Positions 45,590 to 49,968 of a stretch of 49,968 bases of DNA are shown here, one piece after another. Each line of letters opens with the position of its first letter. The first letter of the stretch is position 1. The notes under the pieces are model-generated. The model did no database searches. It was not told the DNA's origin and saw nothing but the letters and a program-made list of their open reading frames with translations. The position numbers and the translations under genes were made by a program. The DNA comes from SXXH01 sp041165735 (GTDB lineage Bacteria > Planctomycetota > UBA1135 > GCA-002686595): NCBI GenBank assembly GCA_046341775.1, contig JBKDQQ010000209.1, positions 1 through 49,968 of the forward strand, read 5' to 3'.

Positions 45590-48500
45590 TTCAGGATCTC
45601 CAATTGGTTGCGCGTGCGCAGCAGCAGCTGCCGGCCGAGGGGGACCAGTTGAGGGACGTCGCCGCGTTCGGCGGCGGGCACGTCGCGCGTCCCGAGCGAC
45701 AAGCCGCTCGCCGGATCGAACCACAGCAGTCGCGTCCTGAAGTCGGGCGTCGGCAACTTGCGGTCGTACTGGGTCAGGGCGATGGCCACCGCGCGCGGCG
45801 AGGAGGCGGGTTGCGGCTGCAGCCCGTGCTGGATCTCGTCGTACGGCAGGCCGATGGACGCGTTCCACAGCTCGCCGCGCTCGAGGTCGAGGCAGCGCAC
45901 GCGCGCCTCGCGCTGCGCCTGCCCCGGTCGCACGCCGAGCAGGTACAGCGGTCCGGGCGCGGCCTCCAGTCGTTGGAAGCGCGGCATGCCCACCACGCGA
46001 TCCTCGAAGCCGAGCTTGATGGTGGAGCCCGCGTCCAGTTCCGCTCGTTCGGCGTCCACGCGCACGAGGATCGGCTGCGGCGCCGGGTTGTTGTTGCTCG
46101 TGGCCCACGGCCGCAGGAACGCCCAGTGGCGACCCGACTGCGACACGACATGGTTGAGCACGCGCCGCGCGCCGTCCTCGGCGTCGAAGCCGATGCGCGC
46201 GACGGCGGCGCCGCCCGGCAACTGGTGCACGGCGATCTGGTTGCGCGACTGGTCGCGCACCTCGTTGAACCACGGCACGAGGAGGCGCCCCGCTTCGATC
46301 CAGGCGTCGCGGTCGAGGTTGGCCGCCGCGGTGGCCTCGAGCTCGAACTCCGCGCGCTTGCGGCCGGTGGCGAGTTCGTGCACGACGACGCGACGCTTGC
46401 CCGGCGCGGGCAGGGATGCGACGCAGCGCGCGCCCAAGAGCGGGAGCGCGGCGTGGTCGCCAGGCTCCGCGTTGGCGGACCACAACGCGGCCCCGGTCTC
46501 GACCGCGAAGGCGCGCAGCGTCCCGTCGTCCTCGCGCACCACGAGCACGCCATCGGCGCAGGCGGCTCCGACCGCTTGCATCGGCGCGCTCCACGCCAGC
46601 GCGCCGTCCTCGAGCGACAAGGCGATGGCGCGCGACTTGAGCACCAGCACCACGCGCCCCGGCGCGGCGAAGTACCGTCCGCCGAACAAGCCGAACTGCG
46701 TGGCCGGGGGGATCTCGGACTGCGCGATGCGCTTGGTCCACGCGGGCGCGGTCGTGTCGCTCGACAGCAGTCGACGCAGCACGAGGTCGCCTCCGCCGTT
46801 GTCGAGCACCTGCGCGAACAACGCGTCGCGCGGTCGGTCGGCGGGCCACGCAGGCAACGGCTCCGCGGGCACGCCGCGACCGAGGTACTCGTGCTGGCCG
46901 CCCCACGCTTCGAAGCGTCTAGCGTCGCCCGGGAAGTCCGCGCCTCCGTCCCAGTCGTCCTGCCGGCCGAAGCTCGGCAGCGAATCCCTCCACTGCCCAA
47001 CCGTGCGCTGGCCGTCCTCGAACGAGACTTGCAGCTCGGGCCGCTCGGCCGCGAGTTGCGCCACGAGCAGCGCGCAGTAGCCGGCCGCGCCGCTCTTGCC
47101 GGCGACTTGCGCCAACTGCGCCAAGGCTTGCGCGCTGCGCTCGTCGTCGCCTGCGGGAGGAAGGGAGGGGAGCACGATCTGCGCCGCGCGGGCGAGGTCG
47201 CCGTCGCGCGAGGCGATGGACAGGATTCGCGCGCTGGCGTCGAGCGCCGTGGCCGTCCCGAACCAGCGTCGCGCGAGCGCTTCGACCTCGTCGATGGCGG
47301 CGTCCGGCCCGAGGCGTTCCAGGGCCGCGCGCGCGCGCGCTTCGTGCGCTTCGAGGCCTTGGCGGCGTCCCTGGGACTGCATGCGCGCGATGCGCAGTGC
47401 GCACAAGCGCGACAGCGGTTGGCCGGCGTGCAGCAGTTCGCCGTGCTCCTCGAGCATGCGGTACAAGGCCGCGTAGCAAGCCGCGTCGTCGCCGCGCGCT
47501 TCGGCTTCGCGCAGGCGCTCGAGCGCCACGTGCAGTCGCGCGGGGATGGTCCACGCGCCGTCGGTGTCCGCGGCGGGATCCGCGATGGCGGCCAGCGGCA
47601 GTTCCAGGTCGTCGACGCGCGGCGCGTCGAGGTCGGGCCGCACGAGGATGGCGCCGCCGAGCTCGTCGAGCGCGCCCAGCAGGCCGCCGGCGTCGACACG
47701 CATGCGGCGCGCGAGTTCCAGCTCCTCGAGCAGGGTCGCGCGTCGCTCGTCGTCGGTGGCGGCGAGGGCGCGCGCCGCCTCGAGCAGGTTCGCCGCGCGC
47801 GCGGGTTCGGCCAACGCCGCCAAGGTGCGCGCCTCGGCGCGCAGCAGCAGGGGCAGCACCCCGCGCGCGGCGACGCGCTCTTCCTCGGGCAGCGCCTCCA
47901 CGAGGCCGCGCGCCTCGGCGTGCAGGTTGCGCGCCTCGTCCAACCGTCCGATGCGGGCCAGCGTGTTGGCGCGGCCGTCCAGCAGTCGCGCCAACGCGAT
48001 GGTCGCGGCGGCGTCTCCCGGCTTCGCGCGCCACGCCTCGCGGGCGCGCGCCACCAGCGCTTCCCAATCGAAGATCGTCTGCACGAAGGTGTGCGACAGC
48101 GACACGAGCGCGCCCGGCAGCACCAGCAGGTTGCCCGCCGCCTGCCGATCGAGCCATGCCGCCTGCAGCAGGTCGTCCCCCGTGGCGAGGTCCAGCTCGA
48201 CGCGGCCTTCGCGCAGCGGCCACACGACGCGATCGCGCGCCAGCGTGGGGCGCCCGGTGAACGGATCCTCGTCCTCCGCGGCTTCGCGGCTCCAGCGCAC
48301 GCGCAACGGCGCGCGGGTGGCCACGCCTTGCGGCGCGTCCAGCACGGCCAGCATCTGGCCGCCCAGCACGATGCAGTCCTTCTGCGCGCCCACGAGCAGG
48401 TCGAGCTGGCCCATGGAGCCCGCGGCGCGGTTGATCGTGGCGTGCGCGAGGCTCCACGCGAGGGCGCCGGTCTCGAGGTCGAGCGCCACCAGGTCGCGCG

Positions 48501-49968
48501 AATCGAAGGGCGTCGCGAGCAACGCGCCGTCGGCGACGACGGGCGGCGCGTTGCGCCACACGGCGCGGAACGCCGGAGCGCGGAAGTCCTGCGTGCGCGG
48601 CAACTCGATGCGCTCGTAGAGCGTCTCCCACAGGATCTCGCCGCTCTCGAGGTCGAGCGCCGCGATGGCGCCCAGCTGCGTGAGCGCGTAGGCGCGGCCA
48701 TCGGCCACGACCAGCGGAGCCGCGCTGAACTCGTGCTCCGCGCGGCCGAACATGTTGAGCTCGCGCTGGCCGCTGATCAGGTTCGTGGACCACAAGAGGC
48801 GGCCGTCGCGCGCGTCGACGCAGGCCACGTGGTAGTCGATCCGGCCCTGCATGCGCACGACCGGGAACAACACCCGCGCGCCGACGGCCACCGGCGGGGC
48901 GGCGACCGTGGCGCGCTCGAGCAGCGAGCCGGACTCGCCGTCCCAGTCGGCGGCCGGCTCGTGGCTCCACAGCTTGCGACCGGTGGCGAGGTCGAAGCCC
49001 GACAGGCGCCGCTCCGGCAGCGGCGTGGTGATGTTGATGTTGTTGAACTTCTGCTTGGGCAGCAGGGCGTGGAAGGTCTGCAGCGGAGCCACCGCCACGC
49101 CTTCGGCCACGCACGAGCCGACCATCACGTTCTGCCGGTCGACCCCGAGGAAGCGCTCGGCGCGCGCCGCGTTGCCGGCCGAGCCGAAGCCGCGCGCCTC
49201 GCCGGAGTCCCAGGCCACCTCGCCGGTCCAGGTCGACAAGGCCAGCAGGCGCAAGCCCGTGTTGACCAGCAGCAACTCCCCCGCGACGGTCGGCCACAGC
49301 GCGTCGTTGCGCGGCGTGGACACCAGCGGGTCGGAGGTGGAGATGGCGATGCGTCGCGACATGCCGGCGTCGACCGCGCCGGCCGCGGCGGTCCGGCCCG
49401 CGTCCGGGTTGGGCGTGGGACCCACGGCTTGGCCGTCGCCGACCAGAGCGGCTCCGCGCCGCGGGTCCAGTCCGCGCGGGCGCGAACGCAGCCAGCGCAG
49501 GCCCTCCGCGGCCCGGCGGCGCGCGCCTTCGCTCGAGGCGTCCTTCTCGGCGCGCATCCACTCGGCCTCGCCACGCGGGCCACGCGGCGCGAGCGCCTCC
49601 AGCGCCCACGCGCGCGACCAGCAGTCCAGCGCTCGTTCGAGATCGCCGCCTTCGCGCGCGAGATCTCCCAGCGCGCGCCATGCTTGCACGGCCTCGTCGC
49701 ACAAGGGATGCCGCAGCGCCAGCCGCGCGAGCGCGGCTTCGTCGCTCGACTCGCGCGCGGCGTCCAGCGCGGCGCGCGCCGTCGCCGCGTGGCGCGCGCG
49801 ATAGGCGTCGCGCGCCGCGCGGGGCATCTGCAGCAAGCGCTCGCGCGCCGCCTGCGCCGCGCCGCGATGCACGAGTTGCTGCGATTGCGCGCCGCGCGCG
49901 TCGGCGCGCAACTCGCCGGCGAGCACGCTGGCCCCGTTCTCCTCCAGGAAGCGCTGCCAGATCGCGGC
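45586..49968 (-). CDS. PQQ-like beta-propeller and helical-repeat protein, 5' end beyond the window
   Basis: The frame is open to the right edge, so the N-terminus lies outside; 1460 residues are visible. The first ~150 visible residues are helical (AARERLLQMPRAARDAYRARH). Next is a PQQ/BamB-type propeller with repeated blocks such as LSTWTGEVAWDSGE, DLATGRKLWSHEP, DLESGEILWET and DLETGALAWSLAH. Then comes a helical TPR-like region (about 700-1000), and a second set of propeller blades (SLEDGALAWSAPM, AVETGAALWSANA) closes the protein. A PQQ cofactor is not implied by the blade motif. It is the most upstream gene visible in the operon and overlaps the following cyclase-like gene by ATGA. Extracytoplasmic location is inferred from family. 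Confidence 0.82.
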   Translation of the reverse strand, partial: AAIWQRFLEENGASVLAGELRADARGAQSQQLVHRGAAQAARERLLQMPRAARDAYRARHAATARAALDAARESSDEAALARLALRHPLCDEAVQAWRALGDLAREGGDLERALDCWSRAWALEALAPRGPRGEAEWMRAEKDASSEGARRRAAEGLRWLRSRPRGLDPRRGAALVGDGQAVGPTPNPDAGRTAAAGAVDAGMSRRIAISTSDPLVSTPRNDALWPTVAGELLLVNTGLRLLALSTWTGEVAWDSGEARGFGSAGNAARAERFLGVDRQNVMVGSCVAEGVAVAPLQTFHALLPKQKFNNINITTPLPERRLSGFDLATGRKLWSHEPAADWDGESGSLLERATVAAPPVAVGARVLFPVVRMQGRIDYHVACVDARDGRLLWSTNLISGQRELNMFGRAEHEFSAAPLVVADGRAYALTQLGAIAALDLESGEILWETLYERIELPRTQDFRAPAFRAVWRNAPPVVADGALLATPFDSRDLVALDLETGALAWSLAHATINRAAGSMGQLDLLVGAQKDCIVLGGQMLAVLDAPQGVATRAPLRVRWSREAAEDEDPFTGRPTLARDRVVWPLREGRVELDLATGDDLLQAAWLDRQAAGNLLVLPGALVSLSHTFVQTIFDWEALVARAREAWRAKPGDAAATIALARLLDGRANTLARIGRLDEARNLHAEARGLVEALPEEERVAARGVLPLLLRAEARTLAALAEPARAANLLEAARALAATDDERRATLLEELELARRMRVDAGGLLGALDELGGAILVRPDLDAPRVDDLELPLAAIADPAADTDGAWTIPARLHVALERLREAEARGDDAACYAALYRMLEEHGELLHAGQPLSRLCALRIARMQSQGRRQGLEAHEARARAALERLGPDAAIDEVEALARRWFGTATALDASARILSIASRDGDLARAAQIVLPSLPPAGDDERSAQALAQLAQVAGKSGAAGYCALLVAQLAAERPELQVSFEDGQRTVGQWRDSLPSFGRQDDWDGGADFPGDARRFEAWGGQHEYLGRGVPAEPLPAWPADRPRDALFAQVLDNGGGDLVLRRLLSSDTTAPAWTKRIAQSEIPPATQFGLFGGRYFAAPGRVVLVLKSRAIALSLEDGALAWSAPMQAVGAACADGVLVVREDDGTLRAFAVETGAALWSANAEPGDHAALPLLGARCVASLPAPGKRRVVVHELATGRKRAEFELEATAAANLDRDAWIEAGRLLVPWFNEVRDQSRNQIAVHQLPGGAAVARIGFDAEDGARRVLNHVVSQSGRHWAFLRPWATSNNNPAPQPILVRVDAERAELDAGSTIKLGFEDRVVGMPRFQRLEAAPGPLYLLGVRPGQAQREARVRCLDLERGELWNASIGLPYDEIQHGLQPQPASSPRAVAIALTQYDRKLPTPDFRTRLLWFDPASGLSLGTRDVPAAERGDVPQLVPLGRQLLLRTRNQLEILK

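Noticed and set aside
1..49968. tRNA or rRNA genes
   Set aside because: No stretch with a GGTTCGAATCC-type T-arm in a plausible cloverleaf, and no rRNA core sequences, were found by eye. The few GTTCGA or TCGAGTCC matches lie in coding regions or lack the other arms.

Overview
The window is a very GC-rich chromosomal segment that looks like a member of the Planctomycetota. The evidence is a planctomycete cytochrome-c/DUF1549/DUF1553 gene coupled to a DUF1501 gene, a DUF1080 (3-keto-glycoside hydrolase type) fusion protein, several secreted beta-propeller proteins, and a long operon of DUF4175-like, coiled-coil and squalene-cyclase-like secreted proteins. No transposase, integrase, phage gene, CRISPR array, rRNA or tRNA gene was recognised.

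Layout. 1-4221: 5' end of a secreted protein (minus), cysS (plus) and a convergent PlsC/acyl-ACP-synthetase fusion (minus). 4581-10752 (plus): a secreted PQQ-type sugar dehydrogenase with a Cys-rich C-terminal domain, then the PSCyt/PSD1 and DUF1501 pair. 11318-16281 (minus): nusA-infB-rbfA followed by a Bcp peroxiredoxin whose catalytic cysteine codon is TGA. 16610-25615 (plus): TPR-like secreted protein, RlmI-type methyltransferase, thiS-thiG, CPBP protease, gamma carbonic anhydrase, larE and an LtaS-type membrane sulfatase. 25689-32729 (plus): Gfo/Idh oxidoreductase, sugar-phosphate isomerase/epimerase-type TIM barrel, MFS transporter, a secreted unknown and a PA14/propeller/DUF1080 protein, together resembling a 3-keto-glycoside catabolic cluster. 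32905-36949: RMD1/DUF155 protein, HEAT-repeat protein and a C39-like peptidase. 36975-49968 (minus): one operon of at least 13 kb of secreted or membrane proteins that runs off the right edge.

Two observations stand out. First, the bcp-like gene is uninterrupted except for a UGA exactly at the peroxidatic cysteine (PG-U-T), and a stem-loop with bacterial SECIS geometry starts 13 nt downstream; it is most simply a selenocysteine peroxiredoxin. Second, an 18-bp palindrome, TGTCAA-N6-TTGACA, occurs four times exactly and once with a single mismatch, always with a 6-bp spacer, both at gene ends and inside coding sequence; its role is unknown. In addition, several genes have a TANNNT hexamer 6-9 nt before the start codon, which suggests leaderless transcripts, and one gene of the right-hand operon carries 25 copies of a GSQQ-encoding 15-bp repeat.

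Starts were chosen from ribosome-binding sites, stop/start overlaps, signal peptides and family alignments recalled from memory. Positions of hairpins and promoter elements were read by eye, and no database search was possible.
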